Of a DNA stretch of 64,000 nt, positions 1 to 10,911 are shown piece by piece. Both the position numbers and the translations under genes were made by a program. Under the pieces are notes generated by a model. The model made no database searches and was not told where the DNA came from. It was given only the letters and a program-made list of their open reading frames with translations. Position 1 is the first letter of the stretch. Every line of letters begins with the position of its first letter. The stretch is from contig JAHEGU010000002.1 of the NCBI GenBank assembly GCA_024644945.1, forward strand, positions 62,001 through 126,000, read 5' to 3'. The DNA is from Gammaproteobacteria bacterium. Lineage in GTDB: Bacteria; Pseudomonadota; Gammaproteobacteria; Arenicellales; Poriferihabitantaceae.

Positions 1-1272
1 ATCGAAACTATGATGGCACCGTTTGAGCATATGATCCGAAACGCGGTGAGCCATGGAATTGAGAACGCTGATGAACGGACGCAAAGCGGAAAGAGTCAGA
101 TTGGCCGAATTTCCATTTCAATGTCTCAACAGGGAAGTGAACTGGTGATCGAGTTTTCCGACGATGGGTGTGGGCTAGACACTGAAAAACTTTCAGCGCG
201 TGCAGTGGAGCTTGGCCTGGTTAATAGTCGGAGCAATGTGTCAGTGGTCGAGTTCTTACAGGTTATTACGCAACCTGGATACAGCACCTCTGATAGTTTA
301 AGTATGGAATCGGGACGCGGGGTTGGTATGGATGTTGTGTACCAGGCCGTAAGGGATCTAGGTGGTTCCATGACCTTGTCAAATCAACCTGGCAATGGGG
401 TTACGTTTCAATTTAGGCTGCCGGTATCGCTCGCAGTAACGCAAGCGCTTTTGGTTCGAGTGGCCAACTGGAGCTTCGCGATTCGGTCGAGATCAATTGA
501 GCGATTAATGAGAGTGCCTGTAACAGAAGTCCTCGAGCAGGAAGCACAGCGCATGATTGTGGTTGACGACTTGAAGATGCCTCTACTCAGCATTCGAGAG
601 CGGCTTGGTGAGCCTCCGTATCCGGGTAAGCAAAATTATGTCTCAGTTGTACTTGTGCGGCTGGCAGATCGACTCGCTGCATTTGAAGTAGATCAGTTTG
701 AGGATTCGGTTAATATTGTCAGCAAGTCACCCGGAAGACAACTTGATTCGATACCGGAAATTGCAGGAGTGACTGTGCTTGGTGACTCTAGTATTGTCCT
801 GATTTTAGATCCGGAATCGTTTGTAGATCGAATTGCGCCGCTCGAGGATACGAGTAACCAACTTGATAAGGATATAACGCGCACGCTCGGTCTAAGAAGG
901 GTGCTAGTGGTGGACGATTCATTGGTGGTACGAAAAGTTATGCAGCGGGACCTTGAAGCCGACGGGCTTGAAGTAGAGACTGCGACTGACGGTTTCAATG
1001 CCCTGGAGATTCTTGAAAACTCCAGGTTTGATATTGCCTTGATAGATATAGAAATGCCTCGCATGAACGGTTATGAACTACTAGAAAAACTGCGGCAGAA
1101 TAGTCGGTTTGGTGACCTTCCAGTTATTATTATTACGTCGCGCTCAGGAAGCCAACATAAAAAGCGAGCGGTGGAACTGGGAGCTGAGGGCTATATAACC
1201 AAGCCTTATGATATCAGTGCATTAGACCAACTAATGCGTCAGATTGTGGATAACAAACGTAAAGTTCACTAA
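1..1272 (+). CDS. C-terminal part of a ChpA/PilL-like hybrid CheA histidine kinase (HATPase, CheW-like and receiver domains); 5' end lies outside the window
   Basis: Frame open from base 1 (IETMMAPFEHMIRNAVSHGIE = H/N box); GRGVGMDVV G-box; C-terminal receiver VLVVDDSLVVRKVM...DIALIDIEMPRMNGYELL...ITKPYD. Confidence 0.85.
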   Translation: METMMAPFEHMIRNAVSHGIENADERTQSGKSQIGRISISMSQQGSELVIEFSDDGCGLDTEKLSARAVELGLVNSRSNVSVVEFLQVITQPGYSTSDSLSMESGRGVGMDVVYQAVRDLGGSMTLSNQPGNGVTFQFRLPVSLAVTQALLVRVANWSFAIRSRSIERLMRVPVTEVLEQEAQRMIVVDDLKMPLLSIRERLGEPPYPGKQNYVSVVLVRLADRLAAFEVDQFEDSVNIVSKSPGRQLDSIPEIAGVTVLGDSSIVLILDPESFVDRIAPLEDTSNQLDKDITRTLGLRRVLVVDDSLVVRKVMQRDLEADGLEVETATDGFNALEILENSRFDIALIDIEMPRMNGYELLEKLRQNSRFGDLPVIIITSRSGSQHKKRAVELGAEGYITKPYDISALDQLMRQIVDNKRKVH

Positions 1273-1715
1273 TGCAGGCGCTTACTATTGCTGGGCAGGA
1301 TTTTAAAGCTCTGTTACCGGTCAATATGGTTGCGCAGATAATCGGTCGCTCCACTGTCACACCAGCTTCTTATGGTGAGTTCAAGTCTTTAGCAGGAAGC
1401 TTTCGTTGGAGGGAGTATGGTGTGCCGCTCCTGCGCACTTCAGAGCTCATGGGTAAAAGTTCAACAGCGGACGAAGACTATGAGCGAATAGTAGTATTGT
1501 GGCCAATGAAATCAGCGAGCAGTCGTTCCTTCATTGGATTGACGAGTCTGGCACCCCCCAGGGTGGTTGAGATAACTGATCAGCCTTCCTCAGAAATGAT
1601 CACAGAAATGCCCTATGCTCTAGGTTGTTTACGGCTAGACAATGAACTTGTGGTAATTCCCGACATTGATCAGGTATCCCGGGACTTATTCGAAAACACA
1701 GATGGGCAATACTGA
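1272..1715 (+). CDS. CheW-like domain protein (ChpC/PilI-like)
   Basis: 147 aa, CheW-like pattern (FKALLPVNMVAQIIG...FRWREYGVPLLRTSELMG); overlaps the CheA stop by 1 nt. Confidence 0.7.
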   Translation: MQALTIAGQDFKALLPVNMVAQIIGRSTVTPASYGEFKSLAGSFRWREYGVPLLRTSELMGKSSTADEDYERIVVLWPMKSASSRSFIGLTSLAPPRVVEITDQPSSEMITEMPYALGCLRLDNELVVIPDIDQVSRDLFENTDGQY

Positions 1716-1724
1716 GGCCGATAG

Positions 1725-2549
1725 ATGTTAAAAAATTGTGAGCCCAGTCTTGATGATGTCTGTCAAATGGTGGTTTCGGTTGCTAAAGACTATCCAGGAT
1801 TAAAACTTGGCGGCGCCGAAGTGACCAAGAAGAACGATGGTAGTTACGTTACAAAAGTAGATCAAGATTTGCAGGACGCTCTTGAGGAGCGAATGCTAAA
1901 GCGTTGGCCGAAGTTTGGCTTTATCGGAGAAGAAATGGAGCATTCCGATCAGGTGCTGATATGTAACACTAGCAGCAATGGGTATTGGGTCATTGATCCA
2001 CTGGACGGAACCACTAATTTTTCGTCTGGATTTCTTTGCTTTGGAATTTCTGTTGCACTGGTTATCCAAGGGCAGCCTCAGCTTGCGGTAATTTACGACC
2101 CCGTTCGCGAAGAGTGCTTCAGCGCGGAGGCGGGCAGGGGGGCTTTCTTGAATGGCACGAAAATTACCTGCAATCGCACCCAAAAACTAGGTGAATGTAT
2201 CGCCAACGTAGACTACAAACGCCTGATGGGGGAGCTGGCCAAGCGACTTGTTCATTCCCCACCCTATCGTTCGCAGCGCAATCTTGGCTCTTCAGTGCTT
2301 GAATGGTGCTGGCTTGCAGCAGGCAGAGTCCAATTATATCTCCACGGCGGCCAGAAACTCTGGGATTTTGCCGCAGGCTACCTGATCTTAACTGAGGCCG
2401 GCGGGGCCGCTACAACGCTGTCAGGGGATTTACTCGATTGTGCAAGTCTAAAGAAACGCTCTGTAGTAGCAGCGATTAATCCTGAGTTATTAGGTCAATG
2501 GTCCAGTTGGATAAACATTAATCGCTTCGACTCAGATCCCCCGCTTTAG
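1725..2549 (+). CDS. Inositol monophosphatase family protein
   Basis: Motifs GEE, WVIDPLDGTTNF and LWDFAAGYLILTEAGG typical of IMPase/CysQ-like Mg-phosphatases. Confidence 0.85.
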   Translation: MLKNCEPSLDDVCQMVVSVAKDYPGLKLGGAEVTKKNDGSYVTKVDQDLQDALEERMLKRWPKFGFIGEEMEHSDQVLICNTSSNGYWVIDPLDGTTNFSSGFLCFGISVALVIQGQPQLAVIYDPVREECFSAEAGRGAFLNGTKITCNRTQKLGECIANVDYKRLMGELAKRLVHSPPYRSQRNLGSSVLEWCWLAAGRVQLYLHGGQKLWDFAAGYLILTEAGGAATTLSGDLLDCASLKKRSVVAAINPELLGQWSSWININRFDSDPPL

Positions 2550-2727
2550 CCGCCAATCCTTCAAATAGCCTTCAGGACTCTTATTAAAATTATAAGAAAA
2601 GGCGGCGTGATTCCATTTTGATCTGGGTTTAGAATACCAGCCCTGTTTGCGGTTAAACGACCGGTTTTTATAACTCAGTTGACTGCAAACCATCAACTCA
2701 AACCAGATCTATACGTCACTAAGCCAA

Positions 2728-4728
2728 ATGAGTAAAGTTAGCAGGCGCGACAAAGCCAATGCCATTCGTGCTCTAAGCATGGATGCGGTCCAGAGAGCAA
2801 AAAGTGGTCACCCTGGAGCGCCGATGGGAATGGCTGATTTTGCCGAGGTGTTATGGAGTGATTTTCTAAAACACAATCCAAACCATCCATCCTGGATCGA
2901 TCGGGACAGATTTGTCCTTTCCAATGGGCATGGTTCCATGCTGTTGTATTCGTTATTGCATTTGACCGGGTATGGTCTGGAAATCGAGCAACTTAAAAAC
3001 TTTCGACAACTTCACTCGAAGACGCCAGGACATCCCGAATATGGTGATACTCCCGGTGTCGAAACCACGACCGGGCCGCTCGGTCAGGGAATCTCAAATG
3101 CCGTAGGCATGGCAATTGCCGAGCGTACATTAGCAGCCCAATTCAACCGGCCCGACCACGAAGTCATAAACCACCGCACGTGGGTATTTCTTGGTGATGG
3201 GTGTCTGATGGAAGGGATTTCTCACGAGTGCTGTTCCCTTGCAGGAACCCTTGGCCTTGGTAAGTTGATCGCATTTTATGACGACAATGGCATTTCTATT
3301 GATGGCGAAGTGGAAGGTTGGTTTACTGATAATACGGTAAAGCGATTTGAGGCATACGGCTGGCAAGTCGTGCCTGAAGTGAATGGTCATAATTCTGACT
3401 CTATAACTCATGCTATAAAAGCCGCGCTGGAAGAAACCGATAAACCAACTTTAATCTGCTGCAAGACGGTTATTGGTTATGGTTCCCCCAATAAACAAGG
3501 TAAGGAGTCTTCCCATGGATCGCCCTTGGGGGAGGACGAAGTGGCACTTGTCAGAGAAGAATTGGGATGGGAAAGTGATGCGTTTGTGATACCCCCTGCA
3601 ATTGCTGACGCCTGGAACATGCAGGAACGCGGATCTGCGGCTGAAGCAGATTGGCAGCAAGGCTTTGACCTGTATGAGGCAGCTTATCCTGGGCTCGCAC
3701 AGGAATTGAAGCGAAGGATGGACGGCAATTTGCCGACCGATTGGGCCAGATTATCTGCTAACAAAATAGCGGAGATTAGCAACAAAGCCGAAGACGTTGC
3801 GACTCGCAAGGCTTCGCTGAACGCGTTAAATGCGTTCGGGCCAGATCTGCCAGAACTGATCGGTGGTTCTGCGGATCTAGCCGGATCTAACTATAGTATT
3901 TGGTCTGGTTCTATGGATATAAAAGAAAACCATGGCGGTAACTATATTTATTTCGGGGTCCGTGAGTTCGGCATGTCGGCTATCGTCAATGGAATAGTAT
4001 TGCATGGCGGTTTCAAGACTTACGGAGCCACGTTTCTGATGTTTTCCGATTACGCGCGTAACGCTCTTCGTATGGCTGCGCTGATGCAAATACCTAGCAT
4101 TTTTCTGTTTACCCACGATTCAATTGGTGTTGGAGAAGATGGCCCTACTCACCAGCCGATAGAGCAAACGGCAAGCTTGAGGATGATCCCTGGCATGTCG
4201 GTATGGAGACCATGTGACGGTGTCGAGTCTGCAGTGGCCTGGCAACAGGCATTCGAAGCGCGCAGCGGTCCTGTATCTTTGATATTTTCAAGGCAGAATC
4301 TGAAACATCAACCTCGAACACCGGAGCAAATCGAAGCAATTAGTCGAGGTGGGTATGTGCTGAAAGATTGTGATGGCGAACCAGAAGCAATTGTGATTGC
4401 AACGGGTTCAGAGGTGGAATTGGCAACCGGTGCTGTTAAGATATTGTCACAACATCGTATTCGGGTGGTATCAATGCCTAGCACCGATCGCTTTCTGGAT
4501 CAGGACGAGGCTTATCGCCAGTCGGTTTTGCCTGACAGCGTGACCAACAGGTTACTTGTGGAAGCCGGGGTCACGGATGGTTGGTGGAAATTCATCGGTC
4601 TCAAAGGGCGCGTAATGGGAATCGAAAGGTTCGGAGAGTCTGCACCTGCTGGTGAGGTATTCCGGCACTTTGGATTAACCGAGGAAGGAGTTGCTAAAAC
4701 CCTCCAGGAAATGTTGAAACCGAATTGA
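2728..4728 (+). CDS. tkt: Transketolase
   Basis: 666 aa; [54 protein letters not shown]. Confidence 0.97.
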   Translation: MSKVSRRDKANAIRALSMDAVQRAKSGHPGAPMGMADFAEVLWSDFLKHNPNHPSWIDRDRFVLSNGHGSMLLYSLLHLTGYGLEIEQLKNFRQLHSKTPGHPEYGDTPGVETTTGPLGQGISNAVGMAIAERTLAAQFNRPDHEVINHRTWVFLGDGCLMEGISHECCSLAGTLGLGKLIAFYDDNGISIDGEVEGWFTDNTVKRFEAYGWQVVPEVNGHNSDSITHAIKAALEETDKPTLICCKTVIGYGSPNKQGKESSHGSPLGEDEVALVREELGWESDAFVIPPAIADAWNMQERGSAAEADWQQGFDLYEAAYPGLAQELKRRMDGNLPTDWARLSANKIAEISNKAEDVATRKASLNALNAFGPDLPELIGGSADLAGSNYSIWSGSMDIKENHGGNYIYFGVREFGMSAIVNGIVLHGGFKTYGATFLMFSDYARNALRMAALMQIPSIFLFTHDSIGVGEDGPTHQPIEQTASLRMIPGMSVWRPCDGVESAVAWQQAFEARSGPVSLIFSRQNLKHQPRTPEQIEAISRGGYVLKDCDGEPEAIVIATGSEVELATGAVKILSQHRIRVVSMPSTDRFLDQDEAYRQSVLPDSVTNRLLVEAGVTDGWWKFIGLKGRVMGIERFGESAPAGEVFRHFGLTEEGVAKTLQEMLKPN

Positions 4729-4744
4729 GTTGGTTTTAAGGAAC

Positions 4745-5929
4745 ATGAGTATCGACAAAATGACAGACCAGGCGCTCGCTAATCAGCGGGTGCTGATTCG
4801 ACAAGACCTGAACGTGCCGCTTAAGGATGGAAAGGTTGTGTCAGACAAACGAATTGTTGCGTCGCTGCCGACGATTGAGCAAGCGCTGGACAGGGGCGCA
4901 GCGATACTGTTGATGTCTCATCTGGGTAGACCCACTGAGGGCAAGTATGAGGCTCAGTATTCTCTATATCCAGTTGCCGATAGCTTGAGTAAACTGCTGG
5001 ATCGGCCGGTTAGGTTGGTAACCGACTATTTGCAGCAGGTGCCAGAATGTTCTCCGGGAGAGGTGGTTTTGCTGGAGAACGTGCGATTTAATCAAGGAGA
5101 GAAAAATGATGATGATGATTTAGCCAGAAAATATGCTGCTATGTGCGACATCTATGTGATGGACGCATTTGGCACAGCTCATCGCGCTCAGGCATCAACC
5201 CACGGAGTAGGTAAGTATGCCGATATCGCGTGTGCCGGACCGTTATTGATTGCCGAACTAGACGCCTTGGGACAGGCTTTGAAGTCGCCCTCGCCTCCGA
5301 CGGTCGCAATCGTTGGAGGCGCTAAAGTGTCCACTAAGCTTATTGTGCTCAATGCATTATGCGCCAAAGTAGATCGATTAGTGCCAGGGGGCGGGATTGC
5401 AAACACTTTTATTGCTGCAATGGGCCACTCAGTAGGGAAGTCTCTCTATGAGCCTGAATTGATTCCGCAGGCCAAGGCGTTGATTGAGCAGGCCAGCGAC
5501 CGCGGCTCCAAGATCCCAGTCCCTGTGGACGTTGTCGTAGGTAAAGCATTCGATCCGCAGACGCCGGCTCAGGTGAAACAAGTTGACCAGGTCGATCAAG
5601 ACGACATGATCTTCGATGTAGGTCCTAAGACGTCAGCAGCCTATGCTGAAATCATGAACAAAGCCGGAACCATCGTATGGAACGGACCTGTTGGTGTATT
5701 CGAATTCGAACAGTTCAGCCATGGGACTCGGGCACTTGGTCAGGCAATCGCAGATTCAGATGCATTCTCTATCGCGGGGGGAGGAGACACTCTGGCTGCG
5801 ATAGATCGATTTGGGATAACTGAACACATTTCATATATTTCGACAGGGGGCGGGGCCTTTCTCGAATTCCTCGAGGGCAAGACTCTACCTGCGGTTAGAA
5901 TGCTCGAAATCCGGGCGATGCAGGGGTAA
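4745..5929 (+). CDS. pgk: Phosphoglycerate kinase; ATG at 4745 preferred over the TTG at 4730
   Basis: [59 protein letters not shown]. Confidence 0.97.
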   Translation: MSIDKMTDQALANQRVLIRQDLNVPLKDGKVVSDKRIVASLPTIEQALDRGAAILLMSHLGRPTEGKYEAQYSLYPVADSLSKLLDRPVRLVTDYLQQVPECSPGEVVLLENVRFNQGEKNDDDDLARKYAAMCDIYVMDAFGTAHRAQASTHGVGKYADIACAGPLLIAELDALGQALKSPSPPTVAIVGGAKVSTKLIVLNALCAKVDRLVPGGGIANTFIAAMGHSVGKSLYEPELIPQAKALIEQASDRGSKIPVPVDVVVGKAFDPQTPAQVKQVDQVDQDDMIFDVGPKTSAAYAEIMNKAGTIVWNGPVGVFEFEQFSHGTRALGQAIADSDAFSIAGGGDTLAAIDRFGITEHISYISTGGGAFLEFLEGKTLPAVRMLEIRAMQG

Positions 5930-5995
5930 CAGATAGGAGTGGTGCTATAATTTTTTAATTGTGCTGACTCTTCACTTTTTTCTAGATTTATAACG

Positions 5996-7060
5996 ATGGC
6001 AATAATTTCTCTTCGTCAGCTTTTGGATCACGCTGCGGAACATAGCTACGGCTGCCCGGCATTCAATGTCAACAACATGGAACAGATGCAAGCGATCATG
6101 CAAGCTGCGGATGAGACCGATTCCCCGGTTATCGTACAAGCTTCCGCAGGAGCTCGCAGCTATGCGGGAGCCCCATTTCTGCGACACTTAATACAGGCGG
6201 CGGTAGAACAGTATCCGCGTACCCCGGTAGTCGTGCATCAGGATCACGGCACTTCTCCTGCGGTTTGCCAGAGATCGATTCAACTAGGGTTCTCATCAGT
6301 AATGATGGATGGCTCGCTGGAGCAGGACGGAAAAACCCCAGCCAGCTATGACTACAATGTAGATGTAACTAGACAAGCGGTTGAAATGTCTCACGCATGC
6401 GGGGTCTCAGTCGAGGGTGAATTGGGCTGCTTAGGTTCACTGGAAACCGGAACTGCTGGCGAAGAAGACGGTATAGGAGCGGAAGGGGTATTGGATCATT
6501 CACAGCTGCTTACGGACCCAGAAGAGGCTGCGGATTTCGTTAGTAAAACTCACGTGGACGCGCTGGCAATTGCTATTGGCACGTCTCACGGCGCTTATAA
6601 GTTTACTCGTCCACCTACCGGAGATATTCTGGCAATAGACAGAGTTAAGGAAATCCATGCACGGATTCCGAGCACCCATCTGGTAATGCATGGCTCGTCA
6701 TCAGTGCCCCAGGATTGGCTGGCAATTATTAACGAGTACGGCGGTGATATGGGGGAAACCTATGGGGTTCCGTTAGAGGAAATCGTCGAGGGAATAAAAC
6801 ATGGGGTGCGTAAAGTAAATATCGATACGGATCTAAGAATGGCGTCTACTGGAGCGATTAGAAAGCATTTGGCACAGAACCCATCCGATTTCGATCCTCG
6901 CAAGTATCTGAAAGCTGCGACCGAGGCAATGAAACAAATATGTATTGAACGTTATAAAGCTTTTGGTACAGAGGGTAATGCCTCAAAAATTAATGCGCTG
7001 AATCTGGAGCAGATGACAGAGCGCTATAGTAGCGGGGAACTCGACCCTAGAATACACTAG
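5996..7060 (+). CDS. fba: Class II fructose-bisphosphate aldolase
   Basis: 354 aa; [63 protein letters not shown]. Confidence 0.95.
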   Translation: MAIISLRQLLDHAAEHSYGCPAFNVNNMEQMQAIMQAADETDSPVIVQASAGARSYAGAPFLRHLIQAAVEQYPRTPVVVHQDHGTSPAVCQRSIQLGFSSVMMDGSLEQDGKTPASYDYNVDVTRQAVEMSHACGVSVEGELGCLGSLETGTAGEEDGIGAEGVLDHSQLLTDPEEAADFVSKTHVDALAIAIGTSHGAYKFTRPPTGDILAIDRVKEIHARIPSTHLVMHGSSSVPQDWLAIINEYGGDMGETYGVPLEEIVEGIKHGVRKVNIDTDLRMASTGAIRKHLAQNPSDFDPRKYLKAATEAMKQICIERYKAFGTEGNASKINALNLEQMTERYSSGELDPRIH

Positions 7061-7199
7061 TTCAAACACTGGGAATTTCCATATTATCGTAGCTTTTTCG
7101 CGATAAGATATAGTGGTATAGTTGCCCACGAGATCAGGTTTGTTCAGCACCTTGTTTCGTTGATTCGGGTTTCGGTTTGGAGATCCGTTATTAGACAAT

Positions 7200-8357
7200 A
7201 TGTCGCCTATTCGCCAGCATCGAGAAACTGACTGTCGGCTCCCTGCACCGGTTGTCGCTAAGTTATACGGAATAGTCCTGGTAGCGTGTTTCACGCTGGC
7301 GGGTTGTCATCTACCCAGCATCACTTTTAATTCCACCGCAAAGTCGAGCATTGAAACCCAAGCTGTGGTGGCGACCGAGTTTGAATCTTTCCGTGAAACG
7401 GTTTTTTTTGATAGAACGGTTGCAATCGATAAGCCGGAAGTAGTTAGCGATACATCCTCATCAGTAGATTCAGCCGCGTCGGAGGCATTATTTCCCATGG
7501 ATCTGGGATCCATAGTTCGGGATTCTGGCAATATTAATTACTGCAGGCGTATCGATAAAAAACTCAAATCGATAACGTTGCGAAACTGCTTGCTCAAGGA
7601 AGCTTTAGATTCAAGTTTTCGTTCGAAGCAGGGTGAGCCGATCTTTTACGTCCAGTTTGAAGCCAAAGCAGAACAGAATCCGCTGGGCAGGGTATTGGTG
7701 CTGGGCGGGGTCCATGGGGATGAGTTAACCTCTGTAAGTACAGTATATTTATGGATTGCAATGTTAAAGGAATTTCACTCCGGCCTTTTCGACTGGCGAC
7801 TCGTGCCGATAGTAAATCCTGATGGCTTCTTTAAGCTCAAGCCAACGCGGACCAATGCGAACGGCGTTGATTTAAATCGGAATCTTCCCACCTATCAGTG
7901 GAATCAACTTGCGGATCATTATTGGAAACAGCGCGCTGGGGCTGCAAAAAGAAAGTATCCAGGGCCTCTTGCTGCAAGCGAGTCAGAGTCCAAGTGGTTG
8001 ATTAATGAGATCAAGACCTATAAGCCAGATGTAATTGTAACGGTACATGCGCCATATAATCTTGTGGACTACGATGCATCAGACAGGTCCAGCGCACCGC
8101 GACAGTTGGGAATGTTAACTGGAAAATCTCTCGGCACCTATCCTGGCTCCTTGGGTCGTTATGCCGGAGAAGAAAGAAATATACCAGTCATCACTCTTGA
8201 ACTGCCCCACTCAAGTCACATGCCACCTTTATCCGCGACTAATGAGATCTGGTTGGACCTTGTGGGTTGGATGAGGCAGCACATTGATACTCATAACATC
8301 GCCGGCCGATCATTCAACCACTGCAATCGATCACCAAGTGCTTCTGGGTGTATCTGA
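7200..8357 (+). CDS. M14-family zinc carboxypeptidase / murein peptide amidase-like lipoprotein
   Basis: Lipobox FTLAGC; HxxE zinc motif in GGVHGDELTS; NPDGFF...GVDLNRNLP; late ITLELP glutamate. Confidence 0.8.
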   Translation: MSPIRQHRETDCRLPAPVVAKLYGIVLVACFTLAGCHLPSITFNSTAKSSIETQAVVATEFESFRETVFFDRTVAIDKPEVVSDTSSSVDSAASEALFPMDLGSIVRDSGNINYCRRIDKKLKSITLRNCLLKEALDSSFRSKQGEPIFYVQFEAKAEQNPLGRVLVLGGVHGDELTSVSTVYLWIAMLKEFHSGLFDWRLVPIVNPDGFFKLKPTRTNANGVDLNRNLPTYQWNQLADHYWKQRAGAAKRKYPGPLAASESESKWLINEIKTYKPDVIVTVHAPYNLVDYDASDRSSAPRQLGMLTGKSLGTYPGSLGRYAGEERNIPVITLELPHSSHMPPLSATNEIWLDLVGWMRQHIDTHNIAGRSFNHCNRSPSASGCI

Positions 8358-8380
8358 ACGCTTAACGGAAAGATAATAGT

Positions 8381-8407
8381 AAAAAACCTCCGCTAAGTGC
8401 GGGCGGC
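8381..8407 (-). terminator. Predicted intrinsic terminator downstream of the L,D-transpeptidase gene
   Basis: Minus strand CCGCCCGC-ACTTA-GCGGAGG-TTTTTT: stem (one bulge, one G-T) followed by T tract, just after the stop at 8444. Confidence 0.65.
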
Positions 8408-8443
8408 CGAATGTTTAACGTGCGAATTCTTCAGGCTTATTAT

Positions 8444-9601
8444 TTATCCTTCGTAGATAATCTGCCATTTGCCAGCTTTTCTTAACCAATACTGGCGCTT
8501 CTGTGTAACGCTGTGGTGGTTATTGCTGCGGTACTCTTGATCAAACGAAACTACCATCATGTTTGCGTTGCCAGGGTAACTGTAAATGCTTACATTATTC
8601 AGATCAACTTCAATAAAACGCTTTGATTTGTTAACCTGATACTTGCGCGCGGCAAAAGTATCGTAGTTTTCTAACTGGCTGGGCGAATAGTGAGATAGAA
8701 ACTTATCGGTATCCATACTTTCCCAATCCTTCTGCCATTGTTCAAGTAGAGTATGTGCAGGTTGTGATAAAACAGCTTTCTGATCGGGTTTTATCCAGTT
8801 GAAACCACTGGAAATGATGACCGGGGTGCTGCCATCAACCGAAATAAATTGCTGAATATCAAGAAACCCATCATTACTCAATGACAGACAGCCATCACTT
8901 GCCAAGGGTACGCGGTTATAGTTTTCCGGTTCTGTGCCATGGATCCAGATTCCATAACCAGTTCGATTTAGTTTTTTATCGTATTCGTTCGGATAATTGA
9001 TAGGGAAGGCCCCAGGCCCATAACGCTCAGGAAGTTCTTCGCCTCGCAGATAGGTGGTGACGAAATACACGCCTTCAGGAGTGCGCAAATCCCCTTCTTT
9101 ATTTTTCCCCATGCCTTCTTTTCCGATGGTCATGAAGTAATCTTTAATCAGGAGGTAAGAGGTCCCGGTATTCTCGAACACGTATAGCCGAGATTGACTT
9201 GCATCTGCAGCTAAAATATAACGTTCGGAAGGGGCTGAGGCGATCAAATTTGCGGGTACCAGGCCACGGGCGGCTGGTGAATTTCCAGTTTGAGTTTGCC
9301 AGCGGTAGTAAAGCTCATCGCGCAGGCCAGCGAGCTGAAGCTGATCATCAGCGTAACGCTCTACAAGATCCATGGAACCCGCGCGGGCCGCCAGTAAATC
9401 TCCCATCACCAGGTACCCAAGCTTGCTATTTGGATACTTGTCTACCAGGTCTTCCAATGACTTTAAAGAATATCTGAAGTCGGCATTTTTCAGATTATCT
9501 ACCGAGGTGATGACTTCTCTTTCATAGCGGGATTCCGCCACGGCATGTCCACTAGTCGTGACGGCAATGACGAGAGAGCTGATGATTCTGGATAATTTCA
9601 T
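8444..9601 (-). CDS. L,D-transpeptidase (YkuD) with C-terminal Cds6/NTF2-like domain
   Basis: N-terminal signal sequence; YkuD motif GIWIHGTEPENYNRVPLASDGCLSLSN; C-terminal WQKDWESMDTDKFLSHYSP...GKWQIIYEG. Confidence 0.88.
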   Translation of the reverse strand: MKLSRIISSLVIAVTTSGHAVAESRYEREVITSVDNLKNADFRYSLKSLEDLVDKYPNSKLGYLVMGDLLAARAGSMDLVERYADDQLQLAGLRDELYYRWQTQTGNSPAARGLVPANLIASAPSERYILAADASQSRLYVFENTGTSYLLIKDYFMTIGKEGMGKNKEGDLRTPEGVYFVTTYLRGEELPERYGPGAFPINYPNEYDKKLNRTGYGIWIHGTEPENYNRVPLASDGCLSLSNDGFLDIQQFISVDGSTPVIISSGFNWIKPDQKAVLSQPAHTLLEQWQKDWESMDTDKFLSHYSPSQLENYDTFAARKYQVNKSKRFIEVDLNNVSIYSYPGNANMMVVSFDQEYRSNNHHSVTQKRQYWLRKAGKWQIIYEG

Positions 9602-9660
9602 AATCTCTTGAGTGTTTTAGATTACAGGTACTTACGTGATCAAATTTATCCAAGTTGTTA

Positions 9661-10881
9661 TTATATCAGTTCTTTGGTGATCAGCCACCTGTTCCCCTCT
9701 TTGTTAAATTCTAGGGTTTTTCGAATAGTGTCTTCGAATCTCTCTGATTTGTAGTACTGACTGAAGTCAACGGTTGCGCTTTTGCCTTCTATGGAAATAC
9801 TGTATTTACTTGGTTTTACAATGATAAATTCACGCCATCTGAGGCGTCCATAGCGTTGTTTCTTCCATTCCTCCAAGGTTAGATTGTCACGCGGTTTAAA
9901 GCGCTCAGAATAATGAGAAAGATACCGATCCACGTCTCGATCCGACCAGGCTTCAGCCCAGCTCTTTATGTGATTGATCAGTGCTTGTTTTTGTGCCGCT
10001 ATATCCTCTGCAACCTGTTTGGCCTCGACTGTGGGCGTGACAGCGGCAATAACCGCAGGCTCAGGTATCGCTTCAGCCGCTTTTTCAACCTTTTCAGGAT
10101 CAGGAGCCTTGACGGTGGTGGGCGCTGACTCAACCACCACGGCTTGTACTTGTTGTAGCGCCGATTCAGGTTCAGGCTCGGGCCCAGACTTAGTCTCCGA
10201 CTCGGGCTTAGATTCGACAGAATCTGCTGCTGAGGTCTTTTTGGTTCTGTCTGCCGCTTCATTTGTCGGCTGGTCGTCTTCAGAGGACGAATTTTGTCCC
10301 AGGGATTCGGTAATATAGTTCTGAACCGAAGCAACCAGGATTGGCGGATTCTGAGATGATCCGGATGTTGAAGAATCAAGTTTTTCAAGGGACGCTAGTT
10401 CTAATGGTTCCAATGGCGTATCGGAATTAAGTGCTTTTCTATAGGCGACACTTGCGAGCTGCGCATATATTGCAGTGAGGTTTCTGTAAGCCGTCGCGAT
10501 TGACGGATTAGACTGCATTGCCTGTTCAAGTGTGGTGATTGCAGCTTTGTAGTCACCGGTGCGAGCGTAATGAATTGCCAGGTTGTTGAATGGCTCCAGC
10601 ATTTCAGGATGAGAGAGGGTAAGGCCTTTGTAAATTTCTACGGCTTCCCGATTGCTGCCATTTTTTTCCGCTATGACCGCCCGGGCGAATAATAATGCTG
10701 GATCTTCAGGAGCGTCACGAAGCAGAGTTTCAGTCTGCCTCATTGCATCGGATAAGCGATCCTGTTCGATTAGCGCGTATATTTCATCAGTTTCATCGGC
10801 AAAGCCAACGAGGGGTAACACCATAAATACGCTGATAACTAGAACTGATTTCACGCCGCAGCACATAGACAAGAAACGCAT
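9661..10881 (-). CDS. Exported TPR-repeat protein with acidic/Pro linker and C-terminal Cds6/NTF2-like domain
   Basis: TPR pattern (ALLFARAVIAEKNGSNREAVEIYKGL...PFNNLAIHYARTGDYKAAITTLEQAM); C-terminus WAEAWSDRDVDRYLSHYSERF...GNRWLITKELI resembles its neighbour's C-terminus. Confidence 0.75.
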   Translation of the reverse strand: MRFLSMCCGVKSVLVISVFMVLPLVGFADETDEIYALIEQDRLSDAMRQTETLLRDAPEDPALLFARAVIAEKNGSNREAVEIYKGLTLSHPEMLEPFNNLAIHYARTGDYKAAITTLEQAMQSNPSIATAYRNLTAIYAQLASVAYRKALNSDTPLEPLELASLEKLDSSTSGSSQNPPILVASVQNYITESLGQNSSSEDDQPTNEAADRTKKTSAADSVESKPESETKSGPEPEPESALQQVQAVVVESAPTTVKAPDPEKVEKAAEAIPEPAVIAAVTPTVEAKQVAEDIAAQKQALINHIKSWAEAWSDRDVDRYLSHYSERFKPRDNLTLEEWKKQRYGRLRWREFIIVKPSKYSISIEGKSATVDFSQYYKSERFEDTIRKTLEFNKEGNRWLITKELI

Positions 10882-10911
10882 TGTCAGATTAGATAAGAAA
10901 TCTGTGTCAAT

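Noticed and set aside
1246-1254. Perfect DnaA box (TGTGGATAA) in the CheA-like gene; also at 31201-31209 and 60408-60416
   Set aside because: Isolated single copies inside coding sequence, consistent with chance occurrence; only the tandem intergenic pair at 14843-14863 was kept.
5106-5120. GATGATGATGAT trinucleotide run in pgk
   Set aside because: Short, in frame and encodes a plausible Asp run (NDDDD); no evidence for phase variation.
9999-10388. Overlapping ORFs on both strands (9913..10128 +, 9974..10318 +, 9999..10388 -) in the TPR gene
   Set aside because: Shadow ORFs of the low-complexity Ser/Pro/Glu linker; biased composition and no domain or start-site support.
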